From an uncultured beta proteobacterium (GTDB lineage Bacteria; Pseudomonadota; Gammaproteobacteria; Burkholderiales; Burkholderiaceae_C), in assembly GCA_903869595.1 (NCBI GenBank), contig CAIPZV010000002.1:1-64000 (forward strand): a stretch of DNA of 64,000 bases. The letters run 5' to 3'. The notes beneath the pieces are model-generated. The model saw nothing but the letters and a program-made list of their open reading frames with translations. It was not told the DNA's origin and searched no databases. The position numbers were made by a program, and so were the translations under genes. Shown here piece by piece: positions 26,647-35,513 of the stretch (position 1 is the stretch's first letter; the number at the start of each line of letters is the position of its first letter).

Positions 26647-27438
26647 TTACCAGCGGTTGCGCAATTCGCGCAGTTTCAAAAACACCGTCATAGCATCCGG
26701 GTTCGGCGGTAGTTCTGCATAAGCCTCGCGCAAGCGGGCGACCACGCCAGCGCTGCCCAAGCGGAAAAAGGTATTGACCTCGCGTTCCTCGGCCAGTTGG
26801 CTGACATAGGCTTGTTGCGGGTTTTGTCCCTGCACTTTATCAAGCAGCGCTTGCGCCGCGGCATTGCCCGGTTCGCGGTCCAGGGTAAAGCGCAAATTGT
26901 TTTCGATGTAGTCATGGCCCGGATACACTAGGGTGTTGTCCGGTAAACCATGCAGTTGTTGGGCAAAGGTTTGGTACAAGGTGGCGGGGTCGCCGCCGTT
27001 ATGGCAGTTGCCCACGCCCGCGTTAAACATCGTGTCGCCAGAAAACAAGGCCGGTTGCTCGGTGTGCGACCGCAGGCAGATGTGGCACATGGTGTGGCCC
27101 GGTGTGTCCAGTGCCTCCAGTTCCACGGTCTTGCCTACTTTGATGATGTCGCCCGCCGACAAACCGCGTGTCATGCCGGGGATGCTGTCCTTGGCTTTAT
27201 GGTGCGCCAGCACGGCAGCCCCGGTTTTGTCCACAATGGCCTGGTTGCCGTCGATGTGGTCGTGGTGTTCGTGGGTGTTGAGAATTTGGGTGATTTCCCA
27301 ACCCGCCTCCTTGGCCGCATCCAGGCATTTTTGGCTGTCTAAAGGGTCGATGGCCAAGGCCTCACCCGTTTCGGGGCAGGCCACCAGGTAGTTGAAATTG
27401 CGGTAGTCGTTACCGGTCCAGATTTGTTTTACAAGCAT
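26647..27438 (-). CDS. Metallo-beta-lactamase fold hydrolase, glyoxalase II-like
   Basis: A 263-residue enzyme resembling hydroxyacylglutathione hydrolase. The di-metal motif is THEHHDHIDG (about 55-64), later ligands are His in DTPGHTMCHI, Asp in LFSGDTMF and His in VYPGHDYI. The C-terminal helical domain (NLRFTLDREPGNAA, KLRELRN-type end) matches the glyoxalase II substrate domain. It would hydrolyse S-lactoylglutathione or a related thioester. A separate canonical GloB may exist elsewhere, so no symbol is assigned. Lies 34 bp downstream of the Bug receptor gene. Confidence 0.9.
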   Translation of the reverse strand: MLVKQIWTGNDYRNFNYLVACPETGEALAIDPLDSQKCLDAAKEAGWEITQILNTHEHHDHIDGNQAIVDKTGAAVLAHHKAKDSIPGMTRGLSAGDIIKVGKTVELEALDTPGHTMCHICLRSHTEQPALFSGDTMFNAGVGNCHNGGDPATLYQTFAQQLHGLPDNTLVYPGHDYIENNLRFTLDREPGNAAAQALLDKVQGQNPQQAYVSQLAEEREVNTFFRLGSAGVVARLREAYAELPPNPDAMTVFLKLRELRNRW

Positions 27439-27472
27439 GCACTTTCTCCGCGCGTCTAGCGCTTCACTATGG

Positions 27473-28450
27473 TCAAGAATCGGCTTGGACTTTCGCGTCC
27501 TTAATCACCTTGCCCCATTTCAGGGTCTCGCTGCGGATGAACTCCGCAAATCGCTCCGGGCTGCCGCCACCGTCTTCTGCGCCATACTGGTCAAACTTCT
27601 CGATCACATCGGGCATGGCCATCACGCGGTTGACATCTTCATTCATGCGCTTCACAAACGCAGGGTTCATATGCGCAGGCCCGGCCAGCCCATACCAGGT
27701 AGTGGCATCGAAGCCGGGAAAGCCTTGCTCATCCATCGTGGGCACCGTGGGGTGGCCTTTAGCACGCTTGGTGCGGGTCTGCGCCAAGGCGATAGCTTTG
27801 CCACCTTTGACGTGCGGCGTTGCAGACGTCATCGTCTCAAAACAATATTGCACCTGACCGCCGATCAAATCCGTTAACGCAGGCCCCGAACCTTTGTAGG
27901 GCACATGCAGCGCATCGATGCCCGCTCGCAGCTTGAACATCTCCAGGGCTAGGTGTTGGGCCGATCCACCGCCCGCCGATGCAAAGCTGACTTTGCCTGG
28001 ATTTTGCTTGCAGTAAGCGACCAGGTCTTTCACGGTTTTGGCTGGTTGGTTTTCATTGCAAATGAGTAAATTCGGCGTCACGCCGACCAGCACGATGGGG
28101 GTGAAATCACGCTCTACGTTGTAGTTGAGCTTGGGCTGCAGGCTGGGCGCAAGCGCATGGCTATTGATATGCGCCATCAACAGGGTGTTGCCGTCGGGCG
28201 CTTGTTTGGCCACAAAATCAGCGGCGATGACGCCAGCGGCACCGGCCTTGTTGTCGATCACGATGCTCACGCCCCACATGGCTTGCAGTTTTTGCGCCAG
28301 CACCCGTGCCAGGGCGTCGGTGCCTCCGCCCGGCGGGAAACCCACCACGATGCGGATGGGCCCGGCTGGCAGGTTCTGCGCATGGATTGTGGGCGCGGCC
28401 AAAACCGCTGCGGATGCGCCAACGGCTTGCAAGAGAGATCTGCGTTGCAT
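27473..28450 (-). CDS. Bug-family tripartite tricarboxylate transporter receptor
   Basis: A 325-residue periplasmic receptor from the ATG at 28450: signal peptide MQRRSLLQAVGASAAVLAAP, then IRIVVGFPPGGGTDALARVL, VIDNKAGAAGVIAADFV, and LHVPYKGSGPALTDLIGGQV. Family and features match those of the receptor at 16582, but the two are diverged. It is directly downstream of the serine-glyoxylate-type aminotransferase, with 40 bp between stop and start, so its ligand may be a small oxo- or hydroxy-acid feeding that enzyme (inference). Confidence 0.93.
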   Translation of the reverse strand: MQRRSLLQAVGASAAVLAAPTIHAQNLPAGPIRIVVGFPPGGGTDALARVLAQKLQAMWGVSIVIDNKAGAAGVIAADFVAKQAPDGNTLLMAHINSHALAPSLQPKLNYNVERDFTPIVLVGVTPNLLICNENQPAKTVKDLVAYCKQNPGKVSFASAGGGSAQHLALEMFKLRAGIDALHVPYKGSGPALTDLIGGQVQYCFETMTSATPHVKGGKAIALAQTRTKRAKGHPTVPTMDEQGFPGFDATTWYGLAGPAHMNPAFVKRMNEDVNRVMAMPDVIEKFDQYGAEDGGGSPERFAEFIRSETLKWGKVIKDAKVQADS

Positions 28451-28490
28451 GGTGACTCCTTTTAGGGGGACAAGTAAAAAACCACCCGAC

Positions 28491-29687
28491 CTAGGCCGGA
28501 TGGCCGGCAAAATAATCCATAGCCGCTTGCACGCCACTGGCTTGCAGTGCGACGCCGCTCAGCTTGAGACCCATCTCGCAGGCCGCCAAAGTGGCGATCA
28601 AGGTCAAGTCATTGCTATCGCCCAGATGGCCGATGCGAAACATGCGCCCCTTCACCTTACCAAGCCCTGTGCCCAGCGAGCAATCAAATCGCGTGTGTAT
28701 CAGTTTGCGCAAAACATCCGCATCCAGCCCAGGCGGTGTCATCACGCCGGTGAGTACCGGGGAATGGACAGAGGCGTCCTGGCATTGAATCTCCAGGCCC
28801 CAGGCCTGCACCCCGGCGCGCACCCCCGCCGCCCAACGCTGGTGCCGGGCAAACACGGCGGGCAGCCCCTGCTCTAGCAACATATCGCAGGCTTCGCTCA
28901 GGCCGTAGAGTAAATTAGTGCTGGGTGTGTAGGGGAAATAACCGCTTTGGTTCATCTCGATCATTTCGTCCCAGGCCCAAAACGATTTAGGCAAACTGGC
29001 CTTGGCACTGGCTGCAATCGCTTTCGGCGAGAGCGCGTTAAAGCTAATGCCTGGCGGCAGCATCAAGCCTTTTTGCGAACCGCTGATGGTCACGTCCACA
29101 CCCCATTCGTCGTGCCGGTAATCGGCCGAGGCCAAACCAGAAATACTGTCTACCAACAGCAGTGCCGGGTGGCCCGCGTCGTCGATGGCGCGGCGCACCG
29201 CTGCAATATCGCTGGTCACGCCGGTGGACGTTTCGTTGTGCACCACGCACACGGCGCGGATAGCATGGCCGGTGTCGGCGCGCAAACGCTGTGCAATCAA
29301 GTCGGCCTGCACGCCACGGCGCCAACCCTCGATACCGGGCAGAGCGATGACTTCGGTCTTGAGGCCCAGGCGCAGGGCCAGCTTGTTCCACAGGCTGGCA
29401 AAGTGCCCGGTCTCGTACATCAAGACCTGGTCACCCGCGCTCAAGGTGTTGACCAAGGCGGCCTCCCAGGCGCCGGTGCCCGATGCCGGATAAATCATGA
29501 CCGGATGGCGGGTCTGAAAAATCTTTTGCATGTCGGCCAGCAGCTTGCGGCCCAGGGCGCCAAATTCGGGGCCGCGGTGGTCTATGGTGGGCAGGCTGAT
29601 CGCGCGCAGTATGCGGTCAGGTACCGGGCTGGGCCCGGGAATTTGCAGGTAGTGGCGCCCGGTCGGGTGCTGGTTCAATGAAAACAT
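28491..29687 (-). CDS. Serine--glyoxylate-type aminotransferase (class V)
   Basis: A 398-residue PLP enzyme of the alanine/serine-glyoxylate aminotransferase family, converting glyoxylate to glycine. N-terminal IPGPSPVPDRIL, the PLP-phosphate region PASGTGAWEAAL (67-78), VVHNETSTGV (148-157), VDSISGLASADYRHDEW (179-195) and the Schiff-base Lys206 in ISGSQKGLMLPPG are all intact. Start at 29687 (MFSLNQHPTG) is chosen; an upstream frame to 29738 runs into the divergent gene's promoter. The divergent FAD/Fe-S oxidase and nearby dehalogenase suggest glycolate/glyoxylate metabolism. Confidence 0.93.
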   Translation of the reverse strand: MFSLNQHPTGRHYLQIPGPSPVPDRILRAISLPTIDHRGPEFGALGRKLLADMQKIFQTRHPVMIYPASGTGAWEAALVNTLSAGDQVLMYETGHFASLWNKLALRLGLKTEVIALPGIEGWRRGVQADLIAQRLRADTGHAIRAVCVVHNETSTGVTSDIAAVRRAIDDAGHPALLLVDSISGLASADYRHDEWGVDVTISGSQKGLMLPPGISFNALSPKAIAASAKASLPKSFWAWDEMIEMNQSGYFPYTPSTNLLYGLSEACDMLLEQGLPAVFARHQRWAAGVRAGVQAWGLEIQCQDASVHSPVLTGVMTPPGLDADVLRKLIHTRFDCSLGTGLGKVKGRMFRIGHLGDSNDLTLIATLAACEMGLKLSGVALQASGVQAAMDYFAGHPA

Positions 29688-29777
29688 GGTGCATCCTGAG
29701 AGAGGTCTAAAAGGCGTGCAAGAATCGGCTGAACGCAAGGTCAGCGCATACCCCGCGCTTAAAGCACATCATCCCAC

Positions 29778-32700
29778 ATGAGCGCTGTCATATCCCGCCC
29801 CCCGCCAGGCGCCCGCTTACCGGGCGCGCCATCGCGCGAGCGCCTGGCCACGCAGTTGCGCCGCCATACGCAGGGCGAAGTCTTGTTTGACGCGGCCTCA
29901 CGCGGACGCTATGCCACCGACGCCTCGATCTACCAAATCATGCCCGCAGGCGTGTTTGTTCCCAAAACCGCGCAAGACATCAGTACAGCCCTGACCCTGG
30001 CCCGCGAGGCCGGTGTGCCGGTGCTGCCACGCGGGGGCGGTACCAGCCAGTGCGGCCAGACCACCGGCGCGGCCTTGGTGATCGACAACAGCAAACACTT
30101 TAAGAGCCTGATCGACCTAGACCTGCAAACCCAAAGCGCCACCGTGCAAGCGGGTATGGTGCTGGACCACCTCAACGCGGCCCTCAAGGCCCACGGACTG
30201 TGGTTTCCGGTGGATGTATCCACCAGCGCCCAAGCCACCTTGGGCGGTATGGCGGGAAACAACTCCTGCGGTAGCCGCTCTATTGCCTACGGCAATATGG
30301 TCCACAACGTACTGGGCGCATCGGCTTGGTTGTCCGACGGCAGCTTGCACGACTTCGGCCCGGTGGCAAGCCTGGCCGCACCGACGCGGCGCATTGCCGA
30401 TTTTGTAGAAGCCCTTGCGCTGCACCACCGCGCAGACATCGAGGCGCAATGGCCCAAAGTCCTGCGCCGCGTGGGCGGCTACAACCTGGACATTTTTTGC
30501 AACCAAAGCGAGCGCCCTTACACCCAAGATGGCAGCGTCAACCTGGCGCATCTGTTGATCGGCTCTGAAGGCACGCTGGCCTATACCCATTCACTGCGCT
30601 TACAACTGTGCCCGCTGCCGGGTGCCAAAGTGCTGGGCGTCGTCAACTTTGCGCGTTTTCGCGATGCCATGCAAGCGGCGCAGCACATCGTCACCCTGGG
30701 GCCCACCGCCGTTGAACTGGTGGACCGCAGCATGGTCGCGCTGGCCCTGGCCAACCCGGCTTTTCATAGCACCATGCAAAGTGCCCTGATCGGGCAGCCT
30801 GACGCTATTTTGCTGGTCGAATTCAGCGGCGAGAGCAAAGACGCTATCACCTCCAAGTTGAAAGACTTGTCCACCTTAATGGGCGATCTGGGCCACCCCG
30901 GCAGCGTGGTACCTATGCCCGAGGACGCCAAGCAAAAAGCCTTGTGGGAGGTACGCAAAGCGGGCCTGAACATCATGATGAGCCTCAAGGGCGACGGCAA
31001 GCCGGTCAGCTTTATTGAAGACTGCGCCGTGCCCCTGGAACATCTGGCCGACTACACCGATGCACTGACCGAGGTGTTTGCCCGCCACGGCACGCGCGGC
31101 ACCTGGTATGCGCATGCCTCGGTAGGTACCTTGCATGTGCGCCCGATTTTGGACATGCGCCAAGACGGCGCCACCAAGATGCGTGCAATTGCCGAAGACG
31201 CATCGGCGCTGGTGCGCCGCTTCAAAGGCGCGTACAGCGGCGAGCATGGCGACGGCCTGTGCCGGGGCGAATGGATTCAATGGCAATTTGGCCCGCGCAT
31301 CACGCAAGCGCTGGCAGCCATCAAACAGCATATGGACCCGGCTGGCCTGTTCAATCCTGGCAAGATCATCGACACCCCGTGCATGGACGATGTCTCCCTG
31401 TTCCGTTTTCCACCAGCGCAAGCGCCCCAGCCCTATCGCCGCATCCCCATCCAAACCGCGCTGGACTGGTCGGCTTGGAATGTGCAAGTGGACGCGCTCA
31501 CCCAAGTCAGCGGCGCGCCGGGCAGTGGCGGCGACGCCACCGGTGGCCTGGCCATGGCGGTAGAAATGTGCAACAACAACGGCCACTGCCGCAAGTTTGA
31601 CAGCGGCACCATGTGCCCGAGCTACCGGGTCACGCAAGACGAGCAACACCTGACGCGCGGGCGTGCCAACACCTTGCGCCTGGCGCTTTCCGGGCAACTC
31701 GGGCCCGATGCCTTCACTAGCGAAGCCATGCACGAAACCATGGACTTGTGCGTGGGCTGCAAAGGGTGCAAACGCGAGTGCCCCACCGGCGTGGACATGG
31801 CGAAAATGAAAACCGAGTTTTTGTACCACTACGCGCAGCGCCATGGCCATAGTCTGGGCGAGCGTCTGGTGGCCCACCTGCCCGACTATGCAGGCCTGGC
31901 CAGCCGTGCAGCCGGTCTGCTCAATGGGCTGGTGCGCCTGCCTGGCGTGGCGTGGCTGGTGGAGCGCGCCCTTGGCTTGTCACGCCAGCGCAGCCTGCCG
32001 CGCTGGCGCAGCGATACGTTTTGGCAAGACCCGGTGCTTGCCGAATTAGCCAGCGCCGATGCGCTATTGGCCCACGCCGCCCAAGGCGGCAAGGCCGCAG
32101 TCTTGTTTGTCGATACCTTTAATGGCTTTTGGGAAACTGGCAACGCGCTGGCCGCGCTCAAAGTGCTGCACGCGGCGGGCTACCGCGTCCATGCGCTGCG
32201 CAAAGACCAAGGGGCACATTGCTGTGGCCGCACCTTTTTAGCCAACGGCATGGTGGGCCAAGCGCGCCAACGCATGGGCGCACTAGTACAAGCGCTGGAG
32301 CCGCTGGCGCAGGCGGGCATACCCATCGTCGGGCTGGAGCCATCTTGCCTGCTCACCCTGCGTGACGAGGCACTGGCCATGGGGCTTGGGCCATCGGCCC
32401 ACACCGTGGCTGCCAAAGCCGTGCTGCTGGAAGAATTTATCGCCACCGAGGCCAAGGCGGGCCGCTTTGGCATCGCGTTTAAACCCAGCGCCAAACCGGT
32501 GCTGGTGCACGGCCATTGCCACCAAAAAGCCTTTGATACCGTGGGTGCGCTGATGCAGGTGCTGGCACTGGTGCCAGGCACCCAAGCGCGCCTCATTGAA
32601 ACATCGTGCTGCGGCATGGCCGGGGCTTTTGGCTACCAGGCCCGCCATTACGCGACCTCGATGCAAATGGCCGAACTCAGCCTCTTGCCTGCCGTTCGCA

Positions 32701-32819
32701 AAGACGAAAACGCCTGGGTGATTGCCGATGGCACCAGCTGCCGCCACCAGATCCAGGACGGTGCGCAGCGCGAGGCGACGCATCTAGCGATTTTGTTGGC
32801 AGCCCACCTACCCGGCTAA
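29778..32819 (+). CDS. FAD-linked oxidase/Fe-S dehydrogenase fusion (glycolate or D-lactate type)
   Basis: A 1013-residue fusion protein. Residues about 50-270 form a PCMH-type FAD-binding domain (VPVLPRGGGTSQCGQTTGAA at 80-99), then an FAD-oxidase C-terminal domain to about 540 ending AGLFNPGKI. The ferredoxin-like part has two cysteine clusters, CNNNGHCRKFDSGTMCPSY (from about 597) and CVGCKGCKRECPTG (from about 657). The end has two CCG-type cysteine-rich modules (HCCGRTF near 814, SCCGMAGAF near 944). This is the YdiJ-type arrangement, oxidising 2-hydroxyacids into the respiratory chain. It combines in one chain what GlcD and GlcF do separately. Divergent from the glyoxylate aminotransferase. 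Confidence 0.92.
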   Translation: MSAVISRPPPGARLPGAPSRERLATQLRRHTQGEVLFDAASRGRYATDASIYQIMPAGVFVPKTAQDISTALTLAREAGVPVLPRGGGTSQCGQTTGAALVIDNSKHFKSLIDLDLQTQSATVQAGMVLDHLNAALKAHGLWFPVDVSTSAQATLGGMAGNNSCGSRSIAYGNMVHNVLGASAWLSDGSLHDFGPVASLAAPTRRIADFVEALALHHRADIEAQWPKVLRRVGGYNLDIFCNQSERPYTQDGSVNLAHLLIGSEGTLAYTHSLRLQLCPLPGAKVLGVVNFARFRDAMQAAQHIVTLGPTAVELVDRSMVALALANPAFHSTMQSALIGQPDAILLVEFSGESKDAITSKLKDLSTLMGDLGHPGSVVPMPEDAKQKALWEVRKAGLNIMMSLKGDGKPVSFIEDCAVPLEHLADYTDALTEVFARHGTRGTWYAHASVGTLHVRPILDMRQDGATKMRAIAEDASALVRRFKGAYSGEHGDGLCRGEWIQWQFGPRITQALAAIKQHMDPAGLFNPGKIIDTPCMDDVSLFRFPPAQAPQPYRRIPIQTALDWSAWNVQVDALTQVSGAPGSGGDATGGLAMAVEMCNNNGHCRKFDSGTMCPSYRVTQDEQHLTRGRANTLRLALSGQLGPDAFTSEAMHETMDLCVGCKGCKRECPTGVDMAKMKTEFLYHYAQRHGHSLGERLVAHLPDYAGLASRAAGLLNGLVRLPGVAWLVERALGLSRQRSLPRWRSDTFWQDPVLAELASADALLAHAAQGGKAAVLFVDTFNGFWETGNALAALKVLHAAGYRVHALRKDQGAHCCGRTFLANGMVGQARQRMGALVQALEPLAQAGIPIVGLEPSCLLTLRDEALAMGLGPSAHTVAAKAVLLEEFIATEAKAGRFGIAFKPSAKPVLVHGHCHQKAFDTVGALMQVLALVPGTQARLIETSCCGMAGAFGYQARHYATSMQMAELSLLPAVRKDENAWVIADGTSCRHQIQDGAQREATHLAILLAAHLPG

Positions 32820-32862
32820 TTGACGCGCTGCCCGCGGCGAAAATCTATAGCCAGCCCATGGC

Positions 32863-33567
32863 TTAGTCAGGGCTGATTTGCAGCGTGGTCAGCACCGAGC
32901 GCAAATTTGGGCCCGTGAAGTCGGGCCGGGGTTCCAATGCTTCAAAAGGCAGGCCTTGCCGGTTGACCCAATGCGTGCGCAGGCCAAACCAGTTGGCGCC
33001 CAGTGCATCCCAGGCATTGCTGGTAACAAACAGAATTTCTTCTAAGGGCAGTGCAATGTTTTGCTGTACCAGCGCATAGGCCTGCGGCGCGGTCTTGAAT
33101 AAGCGCAGGCCATCCACCGAAATCACATGGTCCAGCAATCCGGCCATGCCCGCGCTTTGTACCGCAGAGTCCAGCATCTGCGGGCTGCCATTGGACAAGA
33201 TGGCCGTGGTCAGGCCGTGGTGCTTGATACGGCGCAAGACTTCCAGGTTTTCGGGGAAAGGGCTGAGCTTGGCGTACTGGCCCATTAGAGCCTCATCCTG
33301 GCCTTGGCTGCGGTCGAGTTTGAGCCGGTCCAGGCAGTAGTGCAGCGACAAGCGGGTAAGGTCCCAAAACGATTGGTAAAAGCGGCTGCCGTGGGCTGGG
33401 TTGGGGTCAGACTGGGTAATGAGGCGCGTGTATTCAATTTGCTTGTCGCGCCAGGCCAGCGCCAAGGCCGCGCCCTGGCCGGGAAACAATTGTTCGGCCA
33501 GGTGCTGCACCGAATACACGTCAAACAAAGTGCCATAGGCATCGAAAACTACTGCATTAAATCGCAT
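32863..33567 (-). CDS. (S)-2-haloacid dehalogenase, HAD superfamily type II
   Basis: A 234-residue HAD hydrolase from the ATG at 33567. The catalytic set of L-2-haloacid dehalogenases is present: nucleophile Asp9 (FDAYGTLFDV), Arg40 (AWRDKQIEYTRL), Ser125-Asn126 (LSNGSP), Lys158 (LFKTAPQAY), and Ser183, Asn184, Asp187 (FVTSNAWDALGA). These displace halide from 2-haloacids to give 2-hydroxyacids. One deviation is SVDGLRLFKTA where SVDEVRxFKP is usual. Its ATG follows the stop of a sulfatase remnant by a single base, suggesting it was the second gene of an operon whose first gene is now broken. Confidence 0.9.
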   Translation of the reverse strand: MRFNAVVFDAYGTLFDVYSVQHLAEQLFPGQGAALALAWRDKQIEYTRLITQSDPNPAHGSRFYQSFWDLTRLSLHYCLDRLKLDRSQGQDEALMGQYAKLSPFPENLEVLRRIKHHGLTTAILSNGSPQMLDSAVQSAGMAGLLDHVISVDGLRLFKTAPQAYALVQQNIALPLEEILFVTSNAWDALGANWFGLRTHWVNRQGLPFEALEPRPDFTGPNLRSVLTTLQISPD

Positions 33568-33568
33568 A

Positions 33569-33769
33569 TCAATTCCTTGTGCCTGCCGGCAAGGGTAAAT
33601 CCAGCCGCAAGAACGCTTCAGGCGGCGCGTCATTTTTCTCCTTGAGGGCGCCAATTTGCGCTAGCAAACGCTGCTCCACGGCGGTGTCGCGTATGGGGTG
33701 CAATTGCGCCGGGTCAGAGGCCAAATCGAACAAGACGGTAGTCGTGTCCTCGTAACCGCGGCAGTATGC
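33569..33769 (-). pseudogene. 3' remnant of a sulfatase gene
   Basis: On the minus strand, before the dehalogenase start, a frame without a start reads YCRGYEDTTTVLFDLASDP, then QLHPIRDTAVEQRLLAQIG and ends PLPAGTRN with TGA at 33569-33571. The TxLFDLxxDPxQ(L)HP pattern followed by a helix is the usual C-terminus of alkaline-phosphatase-fold sulfatases. Upstream of about 33770 the similarity stops and a stop codon follows, so only about 65 C-terminal residues remain. The break marks a rearrangement next to the rhodanese and the lower-GC block to the right. Confidence 0.7.
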
Positions 33770-33829
33770 CCTACCGGCGGGCCTTTGGCATTTCGCCCCG
33801 CCGGTACTTTAAGCAAGGGGACGCCTTGC

Positions 33830-34174
33830 GTGAAATTAAAGCCGCACGCCAACACGTGCCGTAGATCGCCGCTTCGCGATGCAAACCTGCTGATTGACGT
33901 GCGCGAAGCTGACGAATACGCAGCAGGTCACCTACCAGGCGCTATACACATGTCGCGCGGGCTGCTCGAATTCAAGATGAGTGGCAGCCCCGAGCTCGCC
34001 GATCGCGACTTAAATATCGTTGTCTACTGCAAGACCAGTGGCCGCGCAACCCTGGCTTATGTCCCACTGCACGCCATGGGCTATCTGAAGGTGCGCTCAA
34101 TTGCTGGCGGCTTTGATGCCTGGGTATCTGCAGGTAGGCCAACAGTAAAACCTGCGGCACCAACGTTTGAATAG
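33830..34174 (+). CDS. Rhodanese-like domain protein, N-terminus uncertain
   Basis: A single rhodanese domain: ANLLIDVREADEYAAGHLPG, HMSRGLLEF, and the active-site loop VVYCKTSGRA with catalytic Cys67, ending IAGGFDAWVSAGRP. It would transfer sulfane sulfur. The GTG at 33830 with AAGGGGA upstream gives 114 residues, acceptable for a one-domain rhodanese, but the first 17 residues (VKLKPHANTC...) do not look like the usual leading helix. The frame is open back to 33698 only because it runs antisense through the sulfatase remnant. It may be a 5'-damaged gene. Confidence 0.65.
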   Translation: MKLKPHANTCRRSPLRDANLLIDVREADEYAAGHLPGAIHMSRGLLEFKMSGSPELADRDLNIVVYCKTSGRATLAYVPLHAMGYLKVRSIAGGFDAWVSAGRPTVKPAAPTFE

Positions 34175-34208
34175 CACCAGAAGTTCTACGATGATTTGCA
34201 GGCGTATG

Positions 34209-34232
34209 TGGATCGCTTCGCTCGCCATGATG
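34209..34232. repeat. Degenerate copy of the palindromic repeat
   Basis: TGGATCGCTTCGCTCGCCATGATG followed by GGGTTTGGACT corresponds to the right inner arm plus flank seen at 8235-8270 (TGGATTGCTTCGCT... then GGGCTTGGACT). It lies between the convergent rhodanese and AraC-type genes, at the left edge of the lower-GC block. Confidence 0.6.
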
Positions 34233-34253
34233 GGTTTGGACTCAAGCAGAGCT

Positions 34254-35303
34254 TCACTCAACTATGTTTTTTGATTTATTCGTCCGCAAATGTCGATCAC
34301 TCAGTGCTTGGTGTTGAATTTGTTGCGGAGTAATCTTATATTGTGCTTTGAAAACTCGATTGAAATGCGGCGTATCCAGAAACCCCCATTTACGCGCTAC
34401 AGCCGCAATGGTCAGATGCCGAGAAGCTGGGTTGACTAGTTCAAATTTGATGCGATCTAGTCGTCGTTGCCGAATATAGTCACCGACCGTCGAGCGTTGG
34501 CTTTGAAAAACTCGGTACAGCTGACTCAGCGATAGTCCATGCGCTTGTGCTATTTCTATTGCAGAGAGCTGAGGATTCTGCAAATTTGCGCCTATATAGC
34601 CATTTATTCGCCTCAGCAGTACCTCGTTATAGTTAGGCGGCAACTCACAGTCGGTTAACTTGTGGTTGATGCAAAAGTCTAATATCCCCAGCGTGTGCTC
34701 TAGTAGCGGCGTATCGTGCTCGAAGGTTTGGTAGCGGGCCTCATCAGCGATACCCATGAGCAGTCTGGAGGCAATTTGGGTTACACCTTTTTGCCCATGC
34801 AAGGTCAAGGCTGTAAATGCATCAATGCTTTTGGGACTGAAGGTAAATGCGCTTCTTGGAAACTGAAACACCGCCATCTCCCAATCGCTTGGAAAATCAA
34901 TGGTGTAGGGTTGACGTGTATCCCAAAAAACGAAATCACCGGCCTGCAATTGCGCTTGTCTGGCGTGCTGCTCAATATTCGCCGAGCCCTTCAGTTGCAG
35001 GCCGAGCATTAAGTACTCCTCGCTGTCCTGCGCGATGAGCTTGGGAGTGCGGGTTATGCACTGCGCTCTAGACCCCGAGGTGACAACGCGTACGCCGCCC
35101 AGTTGCGTGAGTGCGACTTGACCCGCAAAGTCATCATGCGGCGCGATTTTTATTTGCAAGGGCACGTAGTTGCGCCACACCACTTCATTCCATATTGGGA
35201 TACGGTCACGACTTGGAAGTTCGTGTGAACTATAGATAAGCGTAGCATCCCCCTGGGAAGCCGCAGCGTGAACTTCAGACTCGGCGCCGTGCAAATGCAA
35301 CAT
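34254..35303 (-). CDS. AraC-family transcriptional regulator
   Basis: A 349-residue regulator with an N-terminal AraC-binding-like ligand domain (about 30-200; SHELPSRDRIPIWNEVVWRN near the start) and a C-terminal double helix-turn-helix: ISAIEIAQAHGLSLSQLYRV-type first helix pair (QLSAIEIAQAHGLSLSQLYR) and LTIAAVARKWGFLDTPHFNR second. ATG at 35303 is chosen; a TTG six bases upstream is in frame. Base composition is visibly AT-richer than the flanking core genes. It is on the same strand and downstream of a nitrilase gene; AraC-type regulators control known nitrilase operons, so it probably senses a nitrile or product (inference). Confidence 0.9.
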   Translation of the reverse strand: MLHLHGAESEVHAAASQGDATLIYSSHELPSRDRIPIWNEVVWRNYVPLQIKIAPHDDFAGQVALTQLGGVRVVTSGSRAQCITRTPKLIAQDSEEYLMLGLQLKGSANIEQHARQAQLQAGDFVFWDTRQPYTIDFPSDWEMAVFQFPRSAFTFSPKSIDAFTALTLHGQKGVTQIASRLLMGIADEARYQTFEHDTPLLEHTLGILDFCINHKLTDCELPPNYNEVLLRRINGYIGANLQNPQLSAIEIAQAHGLSLSQLYRVFQSQRSTVGDYIRQRRLDRIKFELVNPASRHLTIAAVARKWGFLDTPHFNRVFKAQYKITPQQIQHQALSDRHLRTNKSKNIVE

Positions 35304-35466
35304 GGTCAATGTACTCCGATATCAAAATTTGAACGATGCAGGAATGGGGGTTTGCGGGATTTTCCTATGGACTAAAGGTAGAACATTTATGAATCCCAGT
35401 CAAGCCTTGGGGGAGATGAACTTGATTTTCTAAGATGACGCATTCGTAGCTTGGAGACGAAGCAAA

Positions 35467-35494
35467 TCATCCGTTCATGGGTATGAACGGATGA
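35467..35494 (-). terminator. Perfect hairpin after the nitrilase gene
   Basis: TCATCCGTTCAT (35467-35478) pairs perfectly with ATGAACGGATGA (35483-35494) across a 4-base loop. It lies 20 bp past the nitrilase stop and before the AraC gene on the same strand. No T-run follows on the minus strand, so it is either a weak/attenuating terminator, an mRNA 3'-end stabiliser, or an operator for the AraC protein. Confidence 0.45.
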
Positions 35495-35513
35495 ACGAGG
35501 TCATGGCACCGTA

